This document shows, one piece after another, positions 17,062 through 26,738 of a stretch of DNA of 64,000 bases. How positions within the stretch are numbered: position 1 is the first letter of the stretch; the number at the start of each line of letters is the position of its first letter. Origin of the DNA: ATM1 sp003577165 (GTDB lineage Bacteria > Armatimonadota > Fimbriimonadia > Fimbriimonadales > ATM1); the NCBI GenBank assembly GCA_030263715.1, contig SZPM01000012.1, positions 9,939 to 73,938 on the forward strand. The letters run 5' to 3'. The notes under the pieces were generated by a model. It saw only the letters and a list, made by a program, of their open reading frames with translations, was not told the origin of the DNA and did no database searches. Made by a program: the position numbers and the translations under genes.

Positions 17062-17553
17062 GTGTCCCTCCAGATTCGCGCCTACGTTCCAGGTGATGAG
17101 CCTGCCATCGAGGCTGTCATTCGATCCGTGTTCGAGGAGCACGATTTCCTTTATGAGCCCGAGGGCTATAACGCGGATGTGTCGAGGATTGCCGAGGAGT
17201 ACCTGGCCGGAGGGGGGTTCTGGGTTTTGGCCGACGGGGACCGCATCGTCGGCACGGTCGCGATCAAGAGGTTGACTGAAGAGAGGTGCGAACTGTATCG
17301 CCTGTATCTTCTGCCCGAGTTCCGAGGATCAGGCCAAGGAATGAGGCTGTTGCGGCACGCGGTGGACGAGGCAAAGCGTCTCGGCTTCCACGACATGGAG
17401 ATTTGGTCTGACAAAGTGCTCACGCTCGCGCACAGGCTGTACACTCGAATCGGCGCGCGATCCATCGGCGATCGATCCTGTACCTATGCGAGCGGCGCGC
17501 AATCTTACGAAGAGTGGGGATTCGTTCTCGACCTTGAGTCGGCAGACTTTTAG
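17062..17553 (+). CDS. GNAT-family N-acetyltransferase
   Basis: 163 residues with the acetyl-CoA binding pattern LYLLPEFRGSGQGMRLLRHA (motif A) and the C-terminal LYTRIGAR. The family transfers acyl groups from CoA to amines; the substrate is unknown. It starts with GTG 5 nt after a TATCTT box and shows no ribosome site, another leaderless candidate. The 3' end overlaps the convergent trpA by 4 nt. Confidence 0.85.
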   Translation: MSLQIRAYVPGDEPAIEAVIRSVFEEHDFLYEPEGYNADVSRIAEEYLAGGGFWVLADGDRIVGTVAIKRLTEERCELYRLYLLPEFRGSGQGMRLLRHAVDEAKRLGFHDMEIWSDKVLTLAHRLYTRIGARSIGDRSCTYASGAQSYEEWGFVLDLESADF

Positions 17554-18338
17554 CGAGTCCCGGACTTCAGCCGCGCGACTTCGGCGCGAAGAGTCTCTTC
17601 GCAGTGCGGACGGCCCCAGCACTCGTGAATTAACTTCACGACGTGACTCCCCACGACGGCTCCGTCTGCGACGCCGCACACCATGCGCACATGATCTGCG
17701 TTGGAGATTCCAAAGCCCACGCAGATCGGCAAAGACGTGACTTTGCGCACGCGCGCGACGAGATCCGTGACCTCTCTGGGCACTTCGCGCTCCGACCCCG
17801 TGACGCCCGTTCGCGAAACGCAATACACGAACCCTGTAGCTGCGCCGCAGGCGCATCGCAGCCGATCGTCTGTGCTAGTCGGAGCGGCGAGGAAGATGGT
17901 GTCGAGTCCTGCAGCGTGCGCGTGCTGTTTCCACTCCTCGCCCCCTTCCGGCGTGAGGTCGCTGAGGAGCACGCCATCCGCACCAGAATCCGCGACTTCT
18001 TGGGCGAATCGCTGAAATCCATGCCGCATGGCCGTGTTCGTATAGCCCATGTAGACGATCGGGACGGTGATGTTCGCGCTCTTTACGGCTTCGAATATCT
18101 CGCTGACCTTCGTTCCGCGGTCAAGCGCGCGTTGGCTGCTCTCTTGGATGGTCGGGCCGTCCGCGATCGGGTCGCTGAACGGGATGCCCACTTCGATGAT
18201 GTCCGCGCCGCCGGCCTCGAGGTTCTCGAGAATCGCAGGCAGTTGGCCGACATCCGGATCGCCCCCGGTCACGAAACAGACGAGCGCCTTTTCATTCGAT
18301 GCGGCCAGGTGAGCGAAGCGATCGGCGATCCGGGACAC
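17550..18338 (-). CDS. trpA: Tryptophan synthase alpha subunit
   Basis: 262 residues, normal TrpA length. EVGIPFSDPIADGPTIQ contains the catalytic aspartate and the family signature; FVYCVSRTGVTG is the loop-6 region, and ICVGFGISNADHV the phosphate-binding end. It cleaves indole-3-glycerol phosphate. trpB is not adjacent, and trpE/trpG are about 15 kb away, so the pathway is scattered. The GTG start lies 7 nt after TAAACT on this strand and appears leaderless. Confidence 0.95.
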   Translation of the reverse strand: MSRIADRFAHLAASNEKALVCFVTGGDPDVGQLPAILENLEAGGADIIEVGIPFSDPIADGPTIQESSQRALDRGTKVSEIFEAVKSANITVPIVYMGYTNTAMRHGFQRFAQEVADSGADGVLLSDLTPEGGEEWKQHAHAAGLDTIFLAAPTSTDDRLRCACGAATGFVYCVSRTGVTGSEREVPREVTDLVARVRKVTSLPICVGFGISNADHVRMVCGVADGAVVGSHVVKLIHECWGRPHCEETLRAEVARLKSGTR

Positions 18339-18409
18339 GCTCGGCAGTTTACCGATGGATTCCGTAGAGCCGACACGGAACGCCCGCCCACAGCGTCCAT
18401 CTGGTTGGA

Positions 18410-19969
18410 ATGCTTGCAGGAGTAATCGCGTTAGCCTTGGCGCAGAGCGGGCTGTTCGACCAAGGGACCTTCACTACCTACTTGTCGGGAGGAGAGATTT
18501 CGACGGAAGGTTTTCGGATGTTGGAAAGTGGGAAGAGCAGTTCGCTCATCTCCACGAAGACAGCCGGTGGATCGAAACTTAGCGTGAAGACGGAACTTCT
18601 CGTCGAGGGTGGGAGAGTTTCGTCCGCAACGGTGAACATCGTCTCCGTTCGAACGTACCGCCTGCAGAGAACGCCGGAAGGCCATCTGGTGGACAGTGGC
18701 GGAAAGCGCATCGCCGATGCGCAAAGGTCGGTCTTCTGCGTCGAGCCATACGCTTGGCATCAAATCTCGCATCTCCTGAGGGCGTATGAGGGTTCGACCG
18801 AACTCGCCTACGATGTCATCGCTCCTTCGTTGGGAGAGATACACCGATGGACAGTGCTGAAGTCGGGTGCGCTGCAGGACACTTCCGGCGAACTTCAGCG
18901 GTGGCAACTTTCGATGAACGGGCGGAGCGCGATGCTTGTCTCGGACCGAGACGGAAGAGTCTTGTACGTCGAAATCCCAGATCAGAAACTCGAAGTAGTG
19001 CGCAAGGGATACGAGCGGCTCAGGACAGCGCTGAGCGCTCCCACTCCGCGCCCTGACCTGCAGCCAAATCGGGAGAAGTACCGCGAGCAGGAGATCCGCG
19101 TACTCACGTCCGCGAACGTCCTGATCGCGGGCTCGCTCATGGTTCCGGTCGAGGGCGGCAGGCATCCGGGAGTCTTGATGATCGGCGGATCAGGCCCTTC
19201 GGATCGGGACTGGGACTCGCAGCCGAGCCTGACGATGGGGATGGGTCTTCAGATCGCGGACGCGCTTGCCGGGGCCGGTTACGTCGTCCTGCGTTTCGAT
19301 GACCGCGGTGTGGGTCGTTCGACCGGCCCGAAGGGCCAGTCCTTCGCCGCCGCTGTCGCCGACTCTCGCTCCCTCGCCAACTACTTGAAATCGCGGTCGG
19401 AGGTCGACCCGTTCCGAGTGTACATTTTAGGACACAGCGAAGGCGCGGTGGCCGCGCTCAAACTCCTTGCGGAGGACGCGTGGCTGAAGGGCGGCATTCT
19501 CATCGGATGCCCGTCGAAGTCGCTGGATCGCGTCCTGCTCGAGCAACTGAACGCGCAGCAGGCCGACGACCGGCTGCCCCAGGCGATTCGAGATCAGGCC
19601 TCCGCGAAGATCCCGAAGGTGACCGAGGCGATCGCGAAGGCGACTGCCGGGGAGGCAGGGAGCGTGGACGGCATCGAACTCGCCTGGCTCCGGGAGCACA
19701 TGAACCTCGATCCGACGAAACTCGCTTCGCAGGTGTCCGATCCCGTGCTCCTCGTTCAAGGGTTAGAGGACCTACAAGTGCTGTCCCGGAACGCCGCGGA
19801 ATTGAAGGCGGCGTTCGGCGAGAAGGCGACGGTGGAGTACGTTCCCGGCGCGACTCACTACCTCGCGCCGTTCCCGTACGGGGTCACTGCGGCGTCGCCC
19901 GAAGATCAAGGCAAGGTGTCGCCCGGCGCTCTCTCCGCGATCGTGGGATGGCTGAAATCTCGGGGCTAA
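18410..19969 (+). CDS. Secreted alpha/beta hydrolase (acyl-aminoacyl-peptidase/esterase-like)
   Basis: 519 residues. A short hydrophobic N-terminus (MLAGVIALALAQ) suggests export. Residues about 20-220 form a beta-rich region of unknown role. The C-terminal hydrolase domain begins near residue 230, with the oxyanion segment MIGGSGPSDRDWD, FDDRGVGRSTGPKG, and the nucleophile S343 in LGHSEGAVAAL. The last histidine is in GATHYLAPF. The arrangement resembles the secreted hydrolase at 48684-50117. The substrate is unknown. Confidence 0.8.
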   Translation: MLAGVIALALAQSGLFDQGTFTTYLSGGEISTEGFRMLESGKSSSLISTKTAGGSKLSVKTELLVEGGRVSSATVNIVSVRTYRLQRTPEGHLVDSGGKRIADAQRSVFCVEPYAWHQISHLLRAYEGSTELAYDVIAPSLGEIHRWTVLKSGALQDTSGELQRWQLSMNGRSAMLVSDRDGRVLYVEIPDQKLEVVRKGYERLRTALSAPTPRPDLQPNREKYREQEIRVLTSANVLIAGSLMVPVEGGRHPGVLMIGGSGPSDRDWDSQPSLTMGMGLQIADALAGAGYVVLRFDDRGVGRSTGPKGQSFAAAVADSRSLANYLKSRSEVDPFRVYILGHSEGAVAALKLLAEDAWLKGGILIGCPSKSLDRVLLEQLNAQQADDRLPQAIRDQASAKIPKVTEAIAKATAGEAGSVDGIELAWLREHMNLDPTKLASQVSDPVLLVQGLEDLQVLSRNAAELKAAFGEKATVEYVPGATHYLAPFPYGVTAASPEDQGKVSPGALSAIVGWLKSRG

Positions 19970-20030
19970 TTACCGTAGGCCAATCGAGCCGACAATCAAC
20001 GGTGGGGCGAACGCCCCTAAAGGCACCTGC

Positions 20031-20762
20031 ATGTCGGACTCGAACCCTGTCATCGAACTGTCCCCGGGCCAGGTCGTCCAACTTGGGCGCGCCTCCGCTC
20101 AAACGGTCGACTCATTCGAGGTCGAGGTCGTTTCGCACTCGTCGGGAGCGCTAACCCTCAGGGGGCCGACCGACCTGGCCATGCTTCGCCACGGGAGTTC
20201 GGTGTTCATCGACCCGCAGATCGAGGGGGCGTCGCTCGGATGGGGCATTGTGGGGATTCACACTCTGCACGGCGATCACACGGTGCTTCCCGTTGAGTCG
20301 CTCCGATGGGAGGCGGGAAGCGCCACCCGCGCGCAGCGAATTCCGTGCAGCGTTCGCGTGATCGTCACTCACGTCACGGAGCAGGACGGCGAAAGGGAAA
20401 CCAAGCGCACCATCGGCACTCTGTACAACATCAGCGAAACCGGCTTGCGGATGAGGGTCCGAACACCTCACACGGTACGAACGCTGGCACACGTTCAGAT
20501 TTACTTCGAAGAGGAGCCCGTCATCGCCCTCGTTCGGATTGTGAGGGTGGTCAACGGCACGGAGTGCCACTCAGGCGGATTCGAAGTGGGCGCGACGTTC
20601 ATCAAGTTCTTGTCGGGTCAGGAAATCCTCACATCCTTCCTTCATCGGCATGCGGAGTCTGAAGAGAGCGGCTCTGCAGAGGGGGGGGCGGATGAGGCCG
20701 AGCCTAAAGAGGCAGCCGAGCCCACGGAAGAGACGCCGCAAAAAGAAGAAGGGGCTGCATAA
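20031..20762 (+). CDS. PilZ-domain protein with acidic tail
   Basis: 243 residues. Residues about 1-95 resemble a YcgR-N/PilZN-like beta module. The PilZ domain at about 100-205 has the RAQRIPCSV arginine motif and the NISETGLRM motif, both needed for c-di-GMP binding, so it is probably a functional c-di-GMP receptor. Residues 206-243 are very acidic and repetitive (EESGSAEGGADEAEPKEA) and contain an 8-G tract at 20681-20688. It lies 50 nt upstream of sthA. The stop codon is within a GGGCTGC/GCAGCCC hairpin (20752-20770). Confidence 0.85.
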   Translation: MSDSNPVIELSPGQVVQLGRASAQTVDSFEVEVVSHSSGALTLRGPTDLAMLRHGSSVFIDPQIEGASLGWGIVGIHTLHGDHTVLPVESLRWEAGSATRAQRIPCSVRVIVTHVTEQDGERETKRTIGTLYNISETGLRMRVRTPHTVRTLAHVQIYFEEEPVIALVRIVRVVNGTECHSGGFEVGATFIKFLSGQEILTSFLHRHAESEESGSAEGGADEAEPKEAAEPTEETPQKEEGAA

Positions 20763-20810
20763 CGCAGCCCGCTACCAATCCATGACGGGGCGGGGGCCCC
20801 AAGACCCAAG

Positions 20811-22226
20811 ATGGTTTCTCATGAGAATTTTCAGTACGACCTGATCGTCATCGGCAGCGGGCCGGCCGGACACCACGGTGCGATCCAGGCAGCGAAACTG
20901 GGGCATCGGGTCGCCATCGTCGAGCGCGAGAAGTGCGTCGGAGGCGTCTGTTTCAATACGGGCACCGTGCCCTCCAAAACGCTCCGCGAGGCGGTTCTGT
21001 TTTTGTCGGGGTTTCGACAGCGCGGGCTCTACGGTTACAGTTATCGCGTCAAGAGCGACTTGACGATTCAGGATTTACTGTACCGATGCGAGCGAGTCGT
21101 CAATCAAGAGGTCGACGTGTATCGGGCTCAGTTCGGGCGCAACGGGGTTGACGTTTTGCAGGGCCGCGCAGAGCTGACGGGGCCGAACTCAGTGCGGGTC
21201 ACTGGCCCGGACGGCATTCACGAGTTTTCGACGCGATACGTTTTGCTCGCTGTCGGAACCGTTCCCGCACAGTCCGCGGACTTCCCTGTCGACGGCGAGA
21301 GAATCATCGACGCTGACGGGGTGTTCTCGCTTCGCAAAGTTCCCAGGACTATGATCGTCGTCGGAGCCGGCGTCATTGGGTTGGAGTATGCGAGCATGTT
21401 CGCCACGCTCGGCGTGCATGTGACCGTGATGGAGAAGCGAAGTACGTTTCTTGAATTCCTCGACGGCGAGATCGTCGAGGCGTTGAAGTATCACATGCGC
21501 GACATGGGAGTCGTATTCCGACTCGGCGAAGAGGTGGAGCGTGTGGAAAGGGACGGCGATGAAGTCGTCGCCCATACGAAGAGCAACAAACTTCTCAGAG
21601 CCGAAACCGTTTTGTACGCCGTGGGTCGTCAGGGCAACACACGCGACCTTAACCTCGGTGCAGCTGGATTAGAAGCCGATTCTCGTGGCCGTCTCACCGT
21701 GGACGAGGACTACAGAACGGCCGTGCCCACTGTCTTCGCGGCAGGAGACGTGATTGGGTTTCCGAGTCTCGCCTCGACGTCCATGGAGCAGGGGCGCATT
21801 GCGGCGGCCCGAGCGTTCGGCGTTGCGGATGCGGTGGTCGCGAAGCAGGTGCCTTACGGAATCTACACGATTCCGGAAATCTCCTTCGTCGGCAAGACGG
21901 AAGAGGAGTTAACCAGCGAGTCGGTTCCCTACGAGTGCGGCATGGCTCACTATCGTGAAATCGCGCGCGGCAATATCATCGGCGATACGACTGGGCGGCT
22001 CAAGCTCATCTTCCACCGCGAGACGGAGCAACTCTTGGGCGTTCACATCATCGGCGAGGGTGCGACCGAACTCGTGCACATCGGTCAAGCGGTGCTCGCG
22101 CTCGAAGGAAGCGTGAGGTACTTCGTCGATCAAGTCTTCAACTACCCAACACTCGCGGAGTGCTATAAGGTCGCCGCGCTTCACGGTCTCAACAAACTCG
22201 CTTGGCGATCCACGCGGGCGGCTTAG
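20811..22226 (+). CDS. sthA: Soluble pyridine nucleotide transhydrogenase (SthA-type flavoprotein)
   Basis: 471 residues. FAD-binding IGSGPAGHHGAIQAAKLG is followed by CVGGVCFNTGTVPSKTLRE. The second redox cysteine of lipoamide dehydrogenases is replaced by Thr (CFNTGT), which is the SthA hallmark. VVGAGVIGLEYASMFATLG binds the second nucleotide, and VFAAGDVIGFPSL closes the FAD site. It exchanges reducing equivalents between NADPH and NAD. The start at 20811 has no obvious ribosome site; ATG is the first in-frame option before IVIGSG. Confidence 0.92.
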   Translation: MVSHENFQYDLIVIGSGPAGHHGAIQAAKLGHRVAIVEREKCVGGVCFNTGTVPSKTLREAVLFLSGFRQRGLYGYSYRVKSDLTIQDLLYRCERVVNQEVDVYRAQFGRNGVDVLQGRAELTGPNSVRVTGPDGIHEFSTRYVLLAVGTVPAQSADFPVDGERIIDADGVFSLRKVPRTMIVVGAGVIGLEYASMFATLGVHVTVMEKRSTFLEFLDGEIVEALKYHMRDMGVVFRLGEEVERVERDGDEVVAHTKSNKLLRAETVLYAVGRQGNTRDLNLGAAGLEADSRGRLTVDEDYRTAVPTVFAAGDVIGFPSLASTSMEQGRIAAARAFGVADAVVAKQVPYGIYTIPEISFVGKTEEELTSESVPYECGMAHYREIARGNIIGDTTGRLKLIFHRETEQLLGVHIIGEGATELVHIGQAVLALEGSVRYFVDQVFNYPTLAECYKVAALHGLNKLAWRSTRAA

Positions 22227-22280
22227 GAAACCTCCGAGCGGTGACTCGGCCATAATCCTCCCAGTCTTGAGGGGAGGCGT

Positions 22281-23084
22281 ATGGCACGCATTATCATTCT
22301 CATTGTCGTCGGCATCTTGGCGCTCGTAGGCGGCTGCGTCGCGATGTGCGTTGGAGGAGCGTTTTGGCTCACGTCCGGGCCGGTCAAGGCGGCGGATGAG
22401 TTTTTGGAGCGCATCGCAAAGGGGGACGTGGAGGGCGCGTACGCTTCGACCCATCCTGACTTCCAGATCGCGACGTCCCTGGACGAGTTCAAAGAGTTCG
22501 TCGAAAGCCGTGAACTCCAAAAGTTTCGGTCCGCGAGTTGGTCGTCGAGGTCGGTGGATAACAGCACAGGCGAAGTTCGTGGAACGGTCGAAATCGAAGG
22601 TGTCGGGCCGGTCAAGGCGTTCATCGTGCTGGTGAAGACGGATGAATGGCGCGTCGTCCGGGCGGTAATTGGTGAGGATGTGACGACCGGAGGCGAGGAA
22701 GTCGCTCCTACGATTCCCCAGGAGTCCGAGGTCCGGGAGATGGTCGCCGACTCGATGTCGTCGTTTGCAAACGCCGTGAACAACGGGTCGTTCGTCGAGT
22801 TCCACGCGGAGATCGCGGAGGTTTGGAAGCAGCAGATCACGGCCGAGGAGTTGAAGGCCGTTTTCCGCGAGTTCATCGAGAAGAAGATCGACCTCTCGCC
22901 CGTCGCGAAGATGGAGGCTCGATTCGACCGGCGGCCCGCGCTGGAGGACACCGGTATTCTTCGCGTCGAGGGTCACTTCGAGTCGCAGCCGGTGACTCGT
23001 TTCAATCTGGGCTATCTACTGGAAGCGGGCGCGTGGCGTCTTGCGAGCATCAGCGTGAATCTCGGCAACTCGTCATCGGGCTAA
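22281..23084 (+). CDS. Membrane-anchored protein with two NTF2-like domains
   Basis: 267 residues. One N-terminal membrane helix (residues 4-33) is followed by about 230 soluble residues. Two similar halves start with helices around VKAADEFLERIAKGDVEGAY and MSSFANAVNNGSFVEFHAE, a pattern typical of DUF4878/NTF2-like folds. The protein is probably bound to the cytoplasmic membrane facing outward; function unknown. GAGGGGAGG precedes the ATG. The tRNA-His gene converges at its 3' end. Confidence 0.65.
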   Translation: MARIIILIVVGILALVGGCVAMCVGGAFWLTSGPVKAADEFLERIAKGDVEGAYASTHPDFQIATSLDEFKEFVESRELQKFRSASWSSRSVDNSTGEVRGTVEIEGVGPVKAFIVLVKTDEWRVVRAVIGEDVTTGGEEVAPTIPQESEVREMVADSMSSFANAVNNGSFVEFHAEIAEVWKQQITAEELKAVFREFIEKKIDLSPVAKMEARFDRRPALEDTGILRVEGHFESQPVTRFNLGYLLEAGAWRLASISVNLGNSSSG

Positions 23085-23111
23085 CGCCCGAGGGCGAAAG
23101 CAAAAGGGAAA

Positions 23112-23188
23112 TGGGGCGGCGAATGGGATTTGAACCCACGACCTCCTGAGCCACAGTCAGGCGCTCTAACCCCTGAGCTACCACCGCC
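23112..23188 (-). tRNA. tRNA-His (anticodon GTG)
   Basis: A complete cloverleaf is readable on the minus strand. The acceptor stem has the extra G-1 paired with C73, the diagnostic feature of tRNA-His. The D-arm begins GCTCAGGGGTTAGAGC, the anticodon loop is CTGTGGC with anticodon GTG, the T-loop is TTCAAAT, and CCA is encoded at 23112-23114. The coordinates include G-1 and CCA (77 nt). Confidence 0.97.
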
Positions 23189-23244
23189 GTGAGAGACGGA
23201 AGGATACCCGCCGGTCGGGGCGACCGGTATCCTAACCCCGACCG

Positions 23245-24630
23245 ATGCTTCAGGAGTTCCAACGTCGCCTCTCGGTCGAGCGGCTCCTCGAACCGGGGGC
23301 GAGCGTCATCATCGCGTTTTCCGGTGGGCCTGATTCCAGTTGCCTTCTGCATCTTCTCACGCTTAGTGGCTGCGATGTGACGGCCGCCCACCTGGTCCAC
23401 GGGCTTCGTGAAGAAGCGGAGCGCGAGGCCGAACTGTGCCGTGCGTTCGCACTGAAGCATGGTGCGCGCTTTGAGAAGGGGTGTGCCGACGTGAGGGCTA
23501 TCGCGGAACAGGATGGGATTGGACTCGAAGAGGCCGGGCGGAAGGCAAGATACTCCTTCTTCGCAGCCGTCCACAAGAAGATCGGAGCGCCCGTGGCGAC
23601 GGCGCACACGCTGGACGACCACGTCGAGACGATTCTCATGAATCTCGCCCGAGGGTCCGGTGCGCGCGGGTTGTCGGGAATCCCAATGCGCCGGGACTAC
23701 GTGATTCGTCCGCTGCTGTGGGTCAGGCGGTCGGAGACTCAAGAATATTGTCGCGAACATGGGCTGTTGATACTCAGCGACCCGGCGAACGAGGACTTGC
23801 AGTTTGCGCGCAACCGCGTGCGCAAATTCGTGATCCCCGGATTCGAGCAGATCCGATTTGGGGCGGCGGAGGCGGCGGCGCGCTCCGCGCGAATCCTCTC
23901 GGAGGAAGATGCGCTCCTCGATGCACTGGCCGAAGACGCGCTGGCCGCATGCATGCGAAGGCGCGGGGGGGCGCTCGACTTTGTGTGCGACGGGCTTTAT
24001 TTGGAACTGCGCGTCGAGCCGCTGAAGGCGGCGCCGACTGCGCTTCTTCGGCGAGTCGTCCGGATCGCGGCGCGCCGATTCGACGTGGACCTCGATTGGA
24101 CGCTCACCGACATCGTCACAACGGCTATTCAGTCGGGCGATAAGGCGTCCGTGGCGGTCGAGGGCGCGCCGGTGAGGGTCTTGGTCGGCGAGCGGACTCT
24201 GCGAGTCGTGCGGGACGAAGCCACAGTGGACTACGAGGTGGAGGTCGAAGCGGGCGGATCAGTGCCTCTCCCCCGCCTCGGCGGGAGGCTAGGCGCGGGC
24301 GTCCTCCCGGGCGAGATGTTGCCGGACGGGAGCCGTCTGACGGCCTGGTTGGATGCCGACAGCATCGTCGGCGCCCTCGTTGTTCGCGCCGCTCGGTCGG
24401 AGGACGAACTGGTCCCAGTGGGCGACACCAGGCGGAGGCGAGCGTTCGAACTCCTGGAGAATGCGGGCCTCCCTCTGAAGGCGAGGCGGCGATGCCCGAT
24501 CGTTTGCGACGACGAGGGTCCGGTTTGGGTGCCTGAATGCGCCACGGCGTCACGGGTTCAGGTGACGCCCGCGACGAAGCGGACGCTGAGGCTGAGGTTA
24601 GAGCCCGATTCGACCGACGGAACGGTATAA
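23245..24630 (+). CDS. tilS: tRNA(Ile)-lysidine synthase
   Basis: 461 residues. The N-terminal PP-loop ATPase motif is AFSGGPDSSCLLHLL (residues about 27-41), followed by HLVHGLREEAEREAE, ATAHTLDDHVETILMN and GSGARGLSGIP. The C-terminal TilS substrate-binding domains fill the rest. The enzyme modifies C34 of the CAU-anticodon tRNA-Ile to lysidine. A TATCCT box ends 11 nt before the ATG. It precedes ftsH, a neighbour pair conserved in many bacteria. Confidence 0.93.
   Translation: MLQEFQRRLSVERLLEPGASVIIAFSGGPDSSCLLHLLTLSGCDVTAAHLVHGLREEAEREAELCRAFALKHGARFEKGCADVRAIAEQDGIGLEEAGRKARYSFFAAVHKKIGAPVATAHTLDDHVETILMNLARGSGARGLSGIPMRRDYVIRPLLWVRRSETQEYCREHGLLILSDPANEDLQFARNRVRKFVIPGFEQIRFGAAEAAARSARILSEEDALLDALAEDALAACMRRRGGALDFVCDGLYLELRVEPLKAAPTALLRRVVRIAARRFDVDLDWTLTDIVTTAIQSGDKASVAVEGAPVRVLVGERTLRVVRDEATVDYEVEVEAGGSVPLPRLGGRLGAGVLPGEMLPDGSRLTAWLDADSIVGALVVRAARSEDELVPVGDTRRRRAFELLENAGLPLKARRRCPIVCDDEGPVWVPECATASRVQVTPATKRTLRLRLEPDSTDGTV
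24624..24629 (+). promoter_or_regulatory. Probable ftsH promoter -10
   Basis: A perfect TATAAT directly before the tilS stop codon. It is followed by an 84-nt leader with a CCGTTTC/GAAACGG stem and then GGAG 5 nt before the ftsH GTG. No good -35 is visible. Confidence 0.45.
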
Positions 24631-24713
24631 TGGCGCCCGTTTCAAGCAGTCCGCGAAACGGCCGGTCACGGCAGGGCGTAGGATGAACACGGAGTCGCCC
24701 GCCCGGAGATGCA

Positions 24714-26657
24714 GTGAATAACCGCACACGCACGCTTATCATCACCCTCTTCCTCATCGCTCTTGGAGTTTGGTTCCTGAGTTCTCTGAGCAGCGGTGGC
24801 GGCGTGCTGTTCGGCGGCCCGAAGACGATCACCTATTCGACACTGCTGAACGATGCTCGCGACGGCCGGATCGACGCCGGTGAGTACCAGCAAACGAAAT
24901 TTACGGCGACCTACAAGGACGGCACCAAGGTGGTCGCAAACGTCCCGAACGTCGAATCCCCCGCAGGCGGCGAGTTGCTCGCGCGGCTTTCCGAATACGG
25001 CGTGAAGGTCAACAAACTGGACCCGCCCATCAGCGAAGGGATGATGGGCATCCTGGTGACGCTTCTGCTTCCGATCGGGATTCTCGTGCTCATCTGGTTT
25101 CTTCTCATTCGGCCCGCGCAAGCCGGGGGCAACCAGGCTCTGAGTTTCGGCCGCAGCCGAGCGAAGCGGGTGAGCGAAAGCATCCCGAAGACGACGTTTG
25201 ACGACGTTGCGGGAGTTGACGAAGCGAAGCAGGAACTCGAAGAGATCGTTGACTTCCTGAAGAACACGAAGAAGTACGTGGCAGTCGGCGCAAAGATCCC
25301 GAAGGGCGTGCTTCTGACTGGCCCCCCCGGATGCGGAAAGACGCACCTCGCGCGCGCAGTCGCGGGTGAGGCGGGAGTTCCCTTCTTCCACATTAGCGGC
25401 TCCGATTTCGTGGAGATGTTCGTTGGTGTCGGCGCGGCGCGCGTCAGAGACCTCTTCGAGACGGCGAAGGCGCATCGCCCGAGTTTGATTTTCGTGGACG
25501 AGATCGACGCGGTCGGCCGTCAGCGCGGCGCGGGGCTCGGCGGAGGACACGACGAGCGCGAACAGACACTCAACCAACTGCTGGTGGAGATGGATGGATT
25601 CGATCCGAACGCCGGCGTGATTCTCATCGCTGCGACGAACCGGCCGGACGTTCTCGATCCCGCCTTGCTCAGACCGGGTCGCTTCGACCGGCAAATCGTC
25701 GTGGATGCTCCCGATGTCATCGGCCGCGAGAAGATCTTACGAATCCATGCGAAGGGCAAGCCGTTTGCAAGCGACGTTGATTTATCCATCATCGCAAAGA
25801 GAACCGTCGGCTTTACCGGCGCGGACCTCGCGAATACGCTGAACGAAGCGGCGCTCCTCACCGCACGACGCGGCAAGCAGGAGATCGCCATGGCGGAAGT
25901 GGAGGAGGCTCTCGACCGAGTGATCGCAGGGCCGCAGCGAAAGAGCCGCGTCGTCGATGCGAAAGAGCGCGAAGTGATCGCGTATCACGAAGCGGGCCAC
26001 GCGATCGTGGGCGAACTGCTCGAACACACAGACCCTGTGCACAAGGTCACGATCCTTCCGCGCGGAATGTCCCTGGGAAGCACGTGGCAACTTCCGGAGA
26101 CCGACAAGTACTTGGTCTCGAAGAGCGAACTGCTCGACGACATCACTGCGCTGTTGGGTGGGCGTGTCGCGGAAGAGGTGGTTTTCGGCGAAGTGACCAC
26201 CGGCGCAAGCAACGATTTAGAACGCGTGACGAACATCGCGCGAGCGATGGTGACGAAGTACGGCATGAGCGACAAACTCGGAACGCTGGCCCTCGGCCGA
26301 AGGAGCGACAACCCGTTCCTCGGTAGGGACTACATGGAGGACCGGAACTACAGCGAGGACGTCGCAAAGATGATCGACGAGGAAATCCACTCGATCGTCG
26401 AGGTCTGCCATCGTCGGGCGACGGAGATCTTAGAGTCCCATCGGGACAAGTTGGATTCGCTTGTGGCCTCGCTCATGGAGCGCGAGAGCCTCGAGAGGCA
26501 GGAGTTCCTCACGATCCTCCACGGCACGGACGAGTCGGCTGGAGCGAGCGAAGAGAAGACCTCAGAGCCAGCGGCCGCGGACGGCGTGCCGGTCGAGGAG
26601 CGGCCCCGAGAGGGTCGCCTCAGCCCCAAACTCAAGCCGGGGACAGCCGAGACTTAG
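24714..26657 (+). CDS. ftsH: ATP-dependent zinc metalloprotease FtsH
   Basis: 647 residues, a membrane-bound AAA+ protease that degrades membrane and regulatory proteins. Two membrane helices (about residues 6-24 and 105-125) flank a short exported domain. The AAA module has Walker A GPPGCGKTH, Walker B LIFVDEIDAVGRQRG, and the second region of homology at NRPDVLDPALLRPGRFDR. The zinc site is H425-E-A-G-H429. The C-terminal tail is acidic and Pro-rich. GTG is used as start, with GGAG just upstream. Confidence 0.97.
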   Translation: MNNRTRTLIITLFLIALGVWFLSSLSSGGGVLFGGPKTITYSTLLNDARDGRIDAGEYQQTKFTATYKDGTKVVANVPNVESPAGGELLARLSEYGVKVNKLDPPISEGMMGILVTLLLPIGILVLIWFLLIRPAQAGGNQALSFGRSRAKRVSESIPKTTFDDVAGVDEAKQELEEIVDFLKNTKKYVAVGAKIPKGVLLTGPPGCGKTHLARAVAGEAGVPFFHISGSDFVEMFVGVGAARVRDLFETAKAHRPSLIFVDEIDAVGRQRGAGLGGGHDEREQTLNQLLVEMDGFDPNAGVILIAATNRPDVLDPALLRPGRFDRQIVVDAPDVIGREKILRIHAKGKPFASDVDLSIIAKRTVGFTGADLANTLNEAALLTARRGKQEIAMAEVEEALDRVIAGPQRKSRVVDAKEREVIAYHEAGHAIVGELLEHTDPVHKVTILPRGMSLGSTWQLPETDKYLVSKSELLDDITALLGGRVAEEVVFGEVTTGASNDLERVTNIARAMVTKYGMSDKLGTLALGRRSDNPFLGRDYMEDRNYSEDVAKMIDEEIHSIVEVCHRRATEILESHRDKLDSLVASLMERESLERQEFLTILHGTDESAGASEEKTSEPAAADGVPVEERPREGRLSPKLKPGTAET

Positions 26658-26738
26658 GCTAAAATTTTCCCGCCTCGGAAGTCGAAAGAGCGTGTTATAC
26701 TGCTGTGAGGCAGGGTAGCCCTCATCGAGCGGCGTAGT